Made by a program: the position numbers and the translations under genes
NCBI GenBank assembly: GCA_039923455.1
Contig: JBDTCS010000171.1
Location: forward strand, 1-21,002
Source of the DNA: JBDTCS01 sp039923455
GTDB taxonomy: Bacteria; Bacteroidota; Ignavibacteria; Palsa-1295
Length of the DNA stretch: 21,002 bases
Direction of reading: 5' to 3'
The notes under the pieces: model-generated
Database searches by the model: none
What the model was told of the DNA's origin: nothing
Seen by the model: the letters and a program-made list of their open reading frames with translations, nothing else
In this document: positions 1 through 8,116 of the stretch, piece by piece
Layout: every line of letters begins with the position of its first letter
Position numbering within the stretch: the stretch's first letter is position 1

Positions 1-119
1 TCGGGACTAAAATAAGACTTCCCCAAATTCACTCAAATTCGCCACTTTTTTCTATTCCAAAAGAATATTTCAGAGAAGATGTAACCGTCAGAATTCTGAA
101 GTGTTTTAAACTATAGGAA

Positions 120-1004
120 ATGTCGGCAACAGCACTCATATTTGGTAGATCTATGGAACAGGAGACTCCGGTCTCTCTGTCAAGGTCGGTTGTTGCCAAA
201 GCGAAAGCCGAGCCCAAGCTCAAAAAAGCTGAACGAGTTGAAAAGGGGAGTGAATCCAAGTTAGCACAGGCGCCGATCGTATCGCCGGCGCTGCCTGAGT
301 CTGTCAAATCTGTTAATCGCGAAAACAAAGGGTTGTTCAGCCGCCGCACAAAGCCGGTCGCCGAACCCACGGATGTAGAATTGCTGCGCGCGTTTCAATC
401 GGGGGATGAACGCGCATTTGCAGAGCTGTACACACGTCGCAAGCGTGAGGTCTATACCTATTGTCTTCGTATGTCCGGCGGAGATCCTGATGTTGCAAGC
501 GATGCATTTCAAGAGACGTTTATCAAAGTTTACGAAAAAGCCGACTCCTTTCGATTGGGTGTGAACGTGATGGGCTGGCTACTCATGATCGCGCGCAACA
601 CCTGTTTGAATTTGCATCGCTCCAAACGCCAGAGCGAAACCCTAGAAGATCAACGCGCACTTGTTTCGAGCGATAGAAGTCTCGGTACGGAATATCGCCA
701 AGAGCAGCAGTTCTTACGTGATATGCTCGAGCGTGCAATCAGCATGTTACCGGAAGAATTTCGCGAACCGTTTATACTAAGAGAGTTCGATGGCTTTTCG
801 TATGGCGAGATCGCGGAGATGACACACACAACACTCGCAACTACGAAGGTGCGAATTTATCGCGCAAAGCAGCGCATGAGAGAATTGCTGCGTCCCTATT
901 TACGCGAAGATTCCGGGGACGCGCTTTCACAAATGATGATCGAGCACGACGACTTGAATCCTGACTCTGTTCACTATGACTCCGAGAAGGAGACCGTCTT
1001 ATGA
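120..1004 (+). CDS. ECF-type RNA polymerase sigma factor with N-terminal extension
   Basis: Directs RNA polymerase to a specific promoter set, probably for an envelope-related response given its neighbours. Of 294 residues, sigma region 2 lies at about 85-170 (DVELLRAFQSGDERAFAELY, then DAFQETFIKVYEKADSF and WLLMIARNTCLNLHR) and sigma region 4 at about 205-258 (LPEEFREPFILREFDGFSYG, then a helix-turn-helix ending KVRIYRAKQRMRELL). ECF factors are usually 160-200 residues; the extra length is a Lys/Ala/Ser-rich, probably disordered stretch at residues 1-80 and an acidic tail after 260. The ATG at 120 is the first in frame; the ATG at 153 (MEQETPVSL) is a reasonable alternative and would shorten only the extension. 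The stop overlaps the next start (ATGA at 1001-1004), so it is translationally coupled to a putative anti-sigma protein. Family call is firm; the regulon is unknown. Confidence 0.93.
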   Translation: MSATALIFGRSMEQETPVSLSRSVVAKAKAEPKLKKAERVEKGSESKLAQAPIVSPALPESVKSVNRENKGLFSRRTKPVAEPTDVELLRAFQSGDERAFAELYTRRKREVYTYCLRMSGGDPDVASDAFQETFIKVYEKADSFRLGVNVMGWLLMIARNTCLNLHRSKRQSETLEDQRALVSSDRSLGTEYRQEQQFLRDMLERAISMLPEEFREPFILREFDGFSYGEIAEMTHTTLATTKVRIYRAKQRMRELLRPYLREDSGDALSQMMIEHDDLNPDSVHYDSEKETVL

Positions 1005-2551
1005 AATTTGAAGAAACAATACTGTCGTATCTGGACGGCACGCTTGATGAACATTCAAGCGCAGAGCTGCTCCATACGCTCAGTGTAAGTCCGGAGAAGC
1101 GCTTGATTCTCGAAGACCATCTCCGTCTTCGTGAGTTGATGTCGCTTGGACATAAATCCGTAGCTGTGCCTATCGCCACCGAGCGTCTGCTCGCATCACG
1201 CCTTAGTGTGCTCGCAACAGAAGTGCCGCAGTACGCGGAAGAAGCAGCCGGTGTACTCGCAGGTTCAGGCATGTTTGCAACAGCTACGAGATTCGTTAGC
1301 ACAATGTTCTCGATGCCGATGGTTCGGACTGCTGTCGGTTCCGCGGCTGTAGCATTCGGCGTTTGGTTCTTCATGTCGCAGTCTAACAGATCAAACGTAA
1401 CGACAAATAATGCGACTTCACAACAGCACGCTCAGCTCAGCAGAGCTTCTTCTGCAAACCAAGGTATTCAGACAGGTGCATTAGCAGCGAATCAGAGCCA
1501 AGTTGGTGTTCAGGAATTTGCGACCAACGGTTTGGCAAACAATAAGTTGAATGCGAGTGAGCTTTTGGCAAGTGGGCTTTTGGCAAGTGGCGTGCAAGAC
1601 AATCGGATGCGGGGTAGCTCTCGTTCATCCCAAAGTTCGAATGTCTTGCACGCCCGCTCTGCTGTTCACACATCGACACGGGTAAAGGGTACGCGAGTTG
1701 AGTCTGCAAATGCATCAGAGCCGAGTGCGAACAACATTCCATCTTCGACAAACTTGAATGTTGCGAATGTTCGCACCGACGATGCATCATCGGATCAAGC
1801 TCAGCAAAACGTCTCGACGGATGAACTCGCGTTCGGCCCGATCGCTGAGGTCGAGCAGATGCGCCAAACTATGTCTGCCGAAATCGCTGACGTTACTGCG
1901 CCGAGCAGAAATCCTCTGCAGCAATATCCCGACATGGAGCCGGTGGAGCGTACACCATTCGCACTCCGACTCGCTGTGAGTGGCGTAACGAGTTTTTCTG
2001 CACGACTTGCGAATACTCCGGAAGGTCCGAGTCTCTTTAGTGCAATGCCAACGGTAGGTGTCGACTACATCGTCTCGCCTCGCGTTTCGCTTGGTGTAGA
2101 AGCAGGGCAAACTTTTTTCTCGAGAATGAGTACGAAGTGGGCGCTCACGAAAGTGCCGGATCAGCAGTCGGTGTATCAAGTCAGCTATAGTTCAGAGCTT
2201 GAGCAGCTCAAAACTTTCTGGACGCGCTTCATGCTGCGTTACACCACGTGGCCGGTAGATAAGCTCGGTATCGAAACCGATCTTGGAGTAGGATCTGCAT
2301 TTGCCGGAAGTCTCGCACCGACGTTCTCACTTGGATTGAGCGCAAATTATCCTGTCTCCAATCGCACGAGTCTGGTTGTCGGGGCTCGGTGGAGTGGTGC
2401 ATGGCTCCAGAGCACGGAGCCAAACACGAACTGGAATACTCAGATCGCTACCGGCTCCACTGCAGTCGGGATCGTCAGCGATGGTAGCAATCGTCGTACG
2501 CTCTTCACACCGGCCGTTGACGCACAGTTTGGTCTCCTGATCCGTTTATGA
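1001..2551 (+). CDS. Putative anti-sigma factor fused to an outer-membrane beta-barrel-like domain
   Basis: A 516-residue protein with three parts. Residues 1-60 resemble the short helical N-terminus of membrane anti-sigma factors (ETILSYLDGTLDEHSSAELL) but lack the zinc-binding His/Cys pattern of zf-HC2 proteins. One hydrophobic helix lies at about 107-126 (AVGSAAVAFGVWFFM). Residues 127-315 are a low-complexity Ser/Asn/Ala/Gln linker with a perfect LLASG duplication. Residues 318-516 alternate polar and hydrophobic residues in strands and end in FGLLIRL, as in small outer-membrane barrels. It overlaps the upstream ECF sigma gene by 4 bases, the usual position for the cognate anti-sigma factor, and overlaps the downstream lipoprotein gene by 4 bases. 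I infer a cytoplasmic sigma-binding end, inner-membrane helix, periplasm-spanning linker and outer-membrane domain. The barrel assignment rests on pattern only; a soluble periplasmic beta domain is the alternative. Confidence 0.75.
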   Translation: MKFEETILSYLDGTLDEHSSAELLHTLSVSPEKRLILEDHLRLRELMSLGHKSVAVPIATERLLASRLSVLATEVPQYAEEAAGVLAGSGMFATATRFVSTMFSMPMVRTAVGSAAVAFGVWFFMSQSNRSNVTTNNATSQQHAQLSRASSANQGIQTGALAANQSQVGVQEFATNGLANNKLNASELLASGLLASGVQDNRMRGSSRSSQSSNVLHARSAVHTSTRVKGTRVESANASEPSANNIPSSTNLNVANVRTDDASSDQAQQNVSTDELAFGPIAEVEQMRQTMSAEIADVTAPSRNPLQQYPDMEPVERTPFALRLAVSGVTSFSARLANTPEGPSLFSAMPTVGVDYIVSPRVSLGVEAGQTFFSRMSTKWALTKVPDQQSVYQVSYSSELEQLKTFWTRFMLRYTTWPVDKLGIETDLGVGSAFAGSLAPTFSLGLSANYPVSNRTSLVVGARWSGAWLQSTEPNTNWNTQIATGSTAVGIVSDGSNRRTLFTPAVDAQFGLLIRL

Positions 2552-4242
2552 TTTCGCGGAGCGTGCAGGACTTGCTCCGATTCAAGCGATCGAAGCTAAG
2601 CTTCGCTGGTCAGCTATTTATTCTTTCGATGTTGATGCTCGTTGGTTACGGCTGTTCCGAACAGATCGCCGGAATTCCACCAGCTTCGACGACCAACGCC
2701 GCCGATTACTTTTGGCCGCTGAATACCACCGGTCCGCTTTCATATTGGACGCAAGATTCTGCCGGCGCTACAGCAAATTATGCGTTTGATATTTCACCCG
2801 TGCAGCAGGGACTCCGCGCTTCTGAGGGTTTGACCGGAAACGTGATCAGCTTTGCGATAAATCCACAGCGAGTGTATATTGATCAATACGGATTCAATCA
2901 TCTTTTTCCGATGCCTCGCGGTGGATTCTTCACCGACTCGGTTGCCTACGATACGCTTACCAAGAATCTCGGCGTGAAAGTATTGCTCTATCTGGATCGC
3001 ACAGGCACGCTGCTTGTCGGGACCGAATCTGAAGGTGTGTATTACTCGACCAACGAGGGCACAACTTGGATGCGATCGTGGGGAATGAATGGTGTCTCGG
3101 TGCAGTCAATGGCCTTTGATTCCGTGCATGGAGTGATCTATGCCGTCTCAAAAGATTCGATCTTTTTTTCGAGTGATGTCGGAAGGAATTTTGTAGGCAG
3201 GTCACACTTCGGTCGTCCATCGGACGCAATATGTGCTTCGAATAAAGGTGTCATATTTCTTGGTGGCGCTCCAAAAAGCTCGCTCGAATATTTCACGAGC
3301 GCCGGACAAGATCCCGCCGATTTCAGCCCCGCACTCGGCGCAACTTCGAGTGTGATCTCGCTCGCAGTGGTGGATACGACAATCATTGCTGGCGCCTACG
3401 CGAGCTCCACGACTAATCACATATTCACAAGCTCGTTGTTGCATCCGAAGAGCTCATGGTCGGCGCCGACCGTTGATCCGGGTTCGTCTTCGCATATTTA
3501 TTGTCTGTGTGTAGATAGAAATAAGACGATCTATGCCGGGACAAATGGACGTGACTTGCTCTATTATTCGAAGTCAACTGGACGATCGTGGTCGGCGCTT
3601 TCCGGAAGTCTGTCGCTCGACTCCACAACTCGAACACTTAGTCTTGCTTGCGATCCGGTTTCGGGAGATGTTTTTGCAGGCACCGACAAAGGCGATGTGT
3701 TTCGCATTCATGGCACCGATAGCGCAGAATTTTATTCTCATATCTCCGGCCAACTTGCAGTCAACTCGATGGTCGTAACAAAAAGTGGCAAGCTGATCGC
3801 GGCATCCGATTCCGGACTTTTCTTGCTCGGTCGTGGAGTCGAAGGGCCGATCAATACGCTGATCGCGAAGATCATCGTCAAACGTTACGGCACCCTAACG
3901 CTTCTGGATCGCGGTGTGGGCGGCTTGCGTCAAGGATCAAGTTGGGCAGCAGGTTCGCTCTGTTTTAGCGGCCTCTATTTTACCTATCCACTCACAGGAC
4001 GTGTGCAAATGCATTTGGATAGCTTGCAGCTTCCATTGCCGCTGCCTACACCGCTTCGCAAGGATGTCTTCGTGGTTCGCTATGCTGCCGAAGACGTTCG
4101 TGGTGATGTTCGTAGCGGTGTGCCTTACTGGTTCGTCTATTACGAAAAAGGATTTGGCCCGGTTGTTATCGAGCTCCTTCGCCGTGATAATTTGACGGAT
4201 CCTCCGACCGTGCTGAACAAAGTGGTCTACAATGGATTTTAG
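2548..4242 (+). CDS. Lipoprotein with beta-propeller (BNR/sortilin-like) repeats
   Basis: A 564-residue exported protein. The N-terminus has basic residues, a hydrophobic stretch (LFILSMLMLVGYGC) and a Cys at position 36; the lipobox is relaxed, with Gly at -3, so lipidation is likely but not certain. The central region carries Asp-box-like repeats such as YYSTNEGTTW (about residue 165), FFSSDVGRNF (about 207) and YYSKSTGRSW (about 339), each inside a strand pattern with IYAG/VFAG turns (for example TIYAGTNGRDLLYY and DVFAGTDKGDVFRI), as in BNR and photosynthesis-stability-factor-type propellers. The C-terminal 130 residues look like a separate beta domain. The start is set by the ATGA overlap with the preceding gene, which places it as third gene of the sigma/anti-sigma operon; a role as surface or periplasmic partner of that system is inference. 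I cannot name a ligand or enzymatic activity. Confidence 0.75.
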   Translation: MISRSVQDLLRFKRSKLSFAGQLFILSMLMLVGYGCSEQIAGIPPASTTNAADYFWPLNTTGPLSYWTQDSAGATANYAFDISPVQQGLRASEGLTGNVISFAINPQRVYIDQYGFNHLFPMPRGGFFTDSVAYDTLTKNLGVKVLLYLDRTGTLLVGTESEGVYYSTNEGTTWMRSWGMNGVSVQSMAFDSVHGVIYAVSKDSIFFSSDVGRNFVGRSHFGRPSDAICASNKGVIFLGGAPKSSLEYFTSAGQDPADFSPALGATSSVISLAVVDTTIIAGAYASSTTNHIFTSSLLHPKSSWSAPTVDPGSSSHIYCLCVDRNKTIYAGTNGRDLLYYSKSTGRSWSALSGSLSLDSTTRTLSLACDPVSGDVFAGTDKGDVFRIHGTDSAEFYSHISGQLAVNSMVVTKSGKLIAASDSGLFLLGRGVEGPINTLIAKIIVKRYGTLTLLDRGVGGLRQGSSWAAGSLCFSGLYFTYPLTGRVQMHLDSLQLPLPLPTPLRKDVFVVRYAAEDVRGDVRSGVPYWFVYYEKGFGPVVIELLRRDNLTDPPTVLNKVVYNGF

Positions 4243-4311
4243 CGAACTCCCGCAGACAAGCTTTCCTCGGCTATTTCCGGCGGTTTAAGCTTTCCCGACT
4301 TGATCCTCTCG

Positions 4312-4319
4312 TAACTTTG
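4312..4319 (+). promoter_or_regulatory. Candidate Bacteroidota-type -7 promoter box
   Basis: TAACTTTG matches the TAnnTTTG box of Bacteroidota primary sigma promoters and lies 4 bases before the ATG of the hydrolase gene, so transcription would start at or very near the start codon (leaderless mRNA). A clear TTTG at the expected -33 distance is missing, which lowers confidence. Confidence 0.35.
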
Positions 4320-4323
4320 CCGC

Positions 4324-5112
4324 ATGAACATTAGCTTACACCAATCGAACTCAGCGCCTTCGGGCAGTCCTACACTTGTCTTGATTCACGCGTTTCCGCT
4401 TTCGAGTGAGATGTGGAGTCGCGCTATCGCAGCCATTTCGCCAACAGATAATATTTCAGTAATCACAGCCGACATGCCCGGCTTCGGAGATGCACCGCTC
4501 GCAACAGCATGGACGATGGAGAGCGCCGCGACAGAATTGCATGCAGAACTATTAAGGTTGGGAAAAGAAAAGGTGAGCATCGCCGGACTTTCGATGGGCG
4601 GTTACGTTGCACTCGCGTATGCAAAATTGTTTACGCCATCCGTGCAAGCGCTGATACTCTCCGACACGAAGTCCGCTGCCGACACGGACGAGGCAAAGAA
4701 AGGCCGCGAGACCTTCGCACTCGATGCCGAGGAGCACGGAGCTATCGCCGCTGTCGAGCGAATGTATTCGAAGCTCTTTGCCAACGAAACCTTCGAAAAC
4801 GATCGGCCACTCGCTCTCACACTCGAGAATTGGATGCTCGAAGCCAAGCCCGCTGCTATTGCGGCAGCACTTCGTGCGATGGCGCTTCGAACCGATACGA
4901 CGGAGTTTCTTGCGCACGCATCGATCCCGACATTGCTCATCAGTGGCGAAGCCGATTGCATTATTCCGATCGTTGAGATGAAAGCGCTCTCGGAAAAAAT
5001 TCCGAACGCGCATTTTGAGATGATCGCGAACGCCGGTCACTTAGCATCCGTCGAGCAGCCTGCGATCTGGATGCGATGGGTTCTTGATTTCGTGGCAGCG
5101 CATTCGTCATGA
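4324..5112 (+). CDS. Alpha/beta-hydrolase fold protein
   Basis: Soluble hydrolase of 262 residues. The nucleophile elbow is GLSMGG with Ser90; the other triad members are probably Asp211 (LLISGEADCIIP) and His239 (IANAGHLASVEQP), each in the usual family position. The strand before the oxyanion loop reads LVLIHAFPLSSEMW, where HA replaces the commoner HG. The length is typical of proline-iminopeptidase/BioH/3-oxoadipate-lactonase-like hydrolases, but nothing in the sequence selects a substrate, so no gene symbol is given. The ATG at 4324 is the natural start. It is followed after 16 bases by the trmH-like gene on the same strand and is probably co-transcribed with it. Confidence 0.88.
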   Translation: MNISLHQSNSAPSGSPTLVLIHAFPLSSEMWSRAIAAISPTDNISVITADMPGFGDAPLATAWTMESAATELHAELLRLGKEKVSIAGLSMGGYVALAYAKLFTPSVQALILSDTKSAADTDEAKKGRETFALDAEEHGAIAAVERMYSKLFANETFENDRPLALTLENWMLEAKPAAIAAALRAMALRTDTTEFLAHASIPTLLISGEADCIIPIVEMKALSEKIPNAHFEMIANAGHLASVEQPAIWMRWVLDFVAAHSS

Positions 5113-5128
5113 CACCATTGCGCTATAG

Positions 5129-5752
5129 ATGACCGAAGAAGAGCAAAGCATCTCTAACGATCGACTGCCCGAGCGCTCGAGAGCACGCAGCCAAAAGATC
5201 GAGCAGGCATTGGTGCTTCGGCAACCGATGCTTACTGTCGTAGTCGAAAATATTCACGACCCGCATAATTTCAACGCGATTCTTCGTTCATGCGATGCAG
5301 TCGGTGTGATGCGTGTTTGTCTCGTTTATAACATCGAGAAGTCACCACGGCTTGCGCATGTTAGTTCGAGTGGTGCGTATAAGTGGATCGACTTCGAACG
5401 CTTTCCCACGATCGAATCTTGTTACGAATCATTACGCAAGGACGGCTTTCGGATTCTTGCAACGAAGATCGAACCAAACGCACACGGTCTCTACACAAAC
5501 GACCTAACCGTCCCGACTGCACTCGTGCTCGGCAACGAACATCGCGGAATCTCCGAGCAAGCAGCAGCACTTGCCGACGATCTTCTCTATATTCCAATGC
5601 ACGGGATGAGTGAGAGTCTAAATGTCTCGGTCGCCGCGGCGGTATGCTTGTTCGAAGCCATGCGACAACGGCTGGCAAAAGGGATGTACGATTCAGCGCA
5701 ACTTTCACCCGAAGCACTCCGTTCGAAATTGATAGACTGGCTCACCAGGTAG
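5129..5752 (+). CDS. trmH: TrmH-type (SpoU family) RNA 2'-O-ribose methyltransferase
   Basis: Transfers a methyl group from AdoMet to a ribose 2'-OH; TrmH itself modifies Gm18 of tRNA. All three SPOUT trefoil-knot motifs are visible: motif 1 at residues 40-57 (ENIHDPHNFNAILRSCDA, with the conserved Asn and Arg53), motif 2 at 134-142 (LGNEHRGIS) and motif 3 at 155-172 (IPMHGMSESLNVSVAAAV). It resembles E. coli TrmH along most of its length, with the same N-terminal RQP(x)LTV lead-in and the C-terminal GMY segment, but it is shorter at the C-terminus (207 residues versus about 229). It lacks the N-terminal substrate-binding domain of RlmB-type enzymes. Target (tRNA Gm18 rather than rRNA) is inferred from this resemblance. 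It follows the hydrolase gene closely; the next gene starts 80 bases downstream. Confidence 0.87.
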   Translation: MTEEEQSISNDRLPERSRARSQKIEQALVLRQPMLTVVVENIHDPHNFNAILRSCDAVGVMRVCLVYNIEKSPRLAHVSSSGAYKWIDFERFPTIESCYESLRKDGFRILATKIEPNAHGLYTNDLTVPTALVLGNEHRGISEQAAALADDLLYIPMHGMSESLNVSVAAAVCLFEAMRQRLAKGMYDSAQLSPEALRSKLIDWLTR

Positions 5753-5832
5753 AACTGTCCATCAACGAAAACGTCGGAGGTCGGCGTTCTGACTAGAGCG
5801 CCAGATGTTAACCATCTTATTCACGAATACGG

Positions 5833-8109
5833 TTGGATCACGTTTCTCTCGGTCTATCTTCCGGAGCGATTTGGCTCTTTGTACCGGCGCTACTTATTTC
5901 GACCGCGTTCGCGATCTGGACCTATCGTCATACCGTTCCGCGTGCCACAAAGGCAAGGCGGTATACGCTGATCGCGTTGCGATCACTCGGCATTGCCTTC
6001 CTGCTATTTGCGCTCTTTCGTCCGGTGCTCACACTCACGAAATCGCAGGAATCGACTCCTGCAATCGGACTCGTGCTCGACAACTCACAATCGATGCAGC
6101 TTTCGGAATCGGGAGCGCAAGTCGAAACGGCCGATAGCGCACGATCCCGCAGGAGCGCGATGATTGGCAGTGTCTCTTCCATTTTCTCACCCGAGCTACT
6201 GAAAGATTCTGCCAAGCTGCAATCTTTTAGCGTCGGTGACAAAACCTCACCGATTTTTTTTGCATCGAAGCACGCACTCGATACGCTGAAGACGAATGCA
6301 TCGGTCACAGATCTTTCTTCCGTGTTTCGTACGATGAAAGAAGTTCGTGGTACGAAGAACATTGAAGCGATCGTGCTCTATACCGATGGAAGCTTCACAG
6401 CAGGTTCGAACCCGATTTATTCTGCCGAACAGCTTGGTGTTCCGGTCTATGCTGTCGGATTGGGTGATTCATCGGAGGTGCGTGATGTATCGCTGACGCA
6501 ACTCTTCACAAACGAAGTCGCCACCGTTGGCGTCACACAACCTGTCGATCTCACCGTACATGCTGCAGGAATGAAAGCCGGCGAGCAAGTGACGGTCTCG
6601 CTCTATGCCGAAGAGGAGAAACTCGGAGAACGCACAGTGCTCATGAAGGACGGCGCCTCCGATCAACAAGTGAGCTTCCAATTCACGCCAAAGAAGGAAG
6701 GTATTGTAAAGCTATCGGCACGTGCTACAAAACTGAGCGGCGAGATCACGGAAAAAAATAACGTACGACTTGCGTACGTAAAAGTGCTCAAGAATAAATT
6801 CCATGTTGCGCTTTTCGCAGGCGCACCAAGTTCGGACGTGGCGTTCGTTCGATCGTTCTTCGAGAACTCCCCTTCGATCGAACTGAAGACGTTCATTCAA
6901 AAACAAGGTGGAGAATTTTACGAAGGCAAACCAACGGCCGCTGCACTCCATGATATCGATCTCGTAATTCTCATCGGTTATCCGATTGGTGTTACATCAG
7001 ATGAAAGCATTGGGCAAGTTCGCGACTTGCTTTCGCGTGATGCAAAACCATTGCTCTTTATTCCTTCTCGTGATATTGATTTTGCAAAGCTTAGCGCACT
7101 TTCCGATCTGCTCCCATTCAAGTTTAGCGCTCAGCGAGTGGCAACGAATGAGATAAAAGTAAATCCGGTACTGAATCCTCAGCAGACCGAGAATCCGATT
7201 TTGCACATTCCACCGGCAGATGAAAAGGCGTTTGGCTGGAATGCACTCGCTCCGCTTTTCAAGACTGAAACGCATATAGAAGCGCGTCCCGAAAGCGACG
7301 TGCTGCTCGAGGCAACGATGCAAGGAGTGAAGATCGGCGAACCACTCTTGATCTCGCGCAGACTTGGCACTCGTCGCGAAATCGCATTTACCGGTTACGG
7401 ACTGTGGCAATGGAAATTGCTGTCGTTTGGGCGAGAGCAAGCATTTCGAGCACAGAGTCATACTTCGGACACTGCAGGAGGCGCGCATGTCATGAGTGCG
7501 CTCGATGTCTTGCTCGGCAATGCAATGCGTTGGCTCACGACGCGCGAAGACGATAAACGAGTTCGTATCGAACCGGCTCGAAAGTTTTATGAAGCGGGTG
7601 AACGTATCGAATTCACCGGTCAAGTCTATGACGAAAGTTTTCAGCCTGTTGACAATGCTGACGTGACCGCACGTGTGAGTGGTTCGAGTCTCACGAGGCC
7701 GCTTGATCTTGTGCTGGAGCCACTTGGCAATGGACGCTATGCTGCGACGCTTCCACAAGGGCTTGCAGCAGGGGATTACGCATTCACTGGTTCGGCCGCG
7801 AAGTCGGGCAAGTCGATCGGTACCGACGCTGGAAGATTTAACGTCGGCGAGTTCAACATCGAATTTGCAGAACCGAGAATGCGAGCAGATATTTTGCGTG
7901 AGATGGCCTCACGCACCGGCGGAAAATTTTATACGCCCGCAACAGCAGCAAACTTGCTTAAGGATCTGATGGCAGATCCGCGATTTAAGCCTCGGCAACT
8001 CGAGAATAAGCGTGACTATGAACTCTGGAATTTTTGGCCGTTGCTCGTGCTTGCATTGCTTTGCTTCAGCACTGAATGGTGGATCCGCAAGCGTGCGGGA
8101 ATGTTGTAA
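5833..8109 (+). CDS. VWA-domain integral membrane protein
   Basis: A 758-residue membrane protein. Two transmembrane helices open it (about residues 12-31 and 45-65), then a von Willebrand factor A domain at about 76-215 with an intact MIDAS site: DNSQS (Asp83, Ser85, Ser87), a Thr near 159 and YTDG (Asp185). A beta-rich region follows, then a segment at about 325-460 with a class-I glutamine-amidotransferase-like Rossmann pattern (FHVALFAGAPSSDVAFVRSF, IDLVILIGYP) but no catalytic Cys I can identify. More beta domains follow and a last helix near the end (LWNFWPLLVLALLCF) before a basic tail. This order matches the large VWA/BatA-like membrane proteins common in Bacteroidota and Planctomycetes. 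The start is TTG at 5833: an in-frame TAA at 5809 rules out a longer form, and no upstream ATG is in frame. Function unknown; a cell-envelope assembly role is only inferred. Confidence 0.8.
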   Translation: MDHVSLGLSSGAIWLFVPALLISTAFAIWTYRHTVPRATKARRYTLIALRSLGIAFLLFALFRPVLTLTKSQESTPAIGLVLDNSQSMQLSESGAQVETADSARSRRSAMIGSVSSIFSPELLKDSAKLQSFSVGDKTSPIFFASKHALDTLKTNASVTDLSSVFRTMKEVRGTKNIEAIVLYTDGSFTAGSNPIYSAEQLGVPVYAVGLGDSSEVRDVSLTQLFTNEVATVGVTQPVDLTVHAAGMKAGEQVTVSLYAEEEKLGERTVLMKDGASDQQVSFQFTPKKEGIVKLSARATKLSGEITEKNNVRLAYVKVLKNKFHVALFAGAPSSDVAFVRSFFENSPSIELKTFIQKQGGEFYEGKPTAAALHDIDLVILIGYPIGVTSDESIGQVRDLLSRDAKPLLFIPSRDIDFAKLSALSDLLPFKFSAQRVATNEIKVNPVLNPQQTENPILHIPPADEKAFGWNALAPLFKTETHIEARPESDVLLEATMQGVKIGEPLLISRRLGTRREIAFTGYGLWQWKLLSFGREQAFRAQSHTSDTAGGAHVMSALDVLLGNAMRWLTTREDDKRVRIEPARKFYEAGERIEFTGQVYDESFQPVDNADVTARVSGSSLTRPLDLVLEPLGNGRYAATLPQGLAAGDYAFTGSAAKSGKSIGTDAGRFNVGEFNIEFAEPRMRADILREMASRTGGKFYTPATAANLLKDLMADPRFKPRQLENKRDYELWNFWPLLVLALLCFSTEWWIRKRAGML

Positions 8110-8116
8110 TCATGCT

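Noticed and set aside
6997..7758. 253-codon minus-strand frame inside the VWA gene
   Set aside because: The plus-strand product has continuous domain logic here; the antisense product is Arg/Cys/His-rich without motifs.
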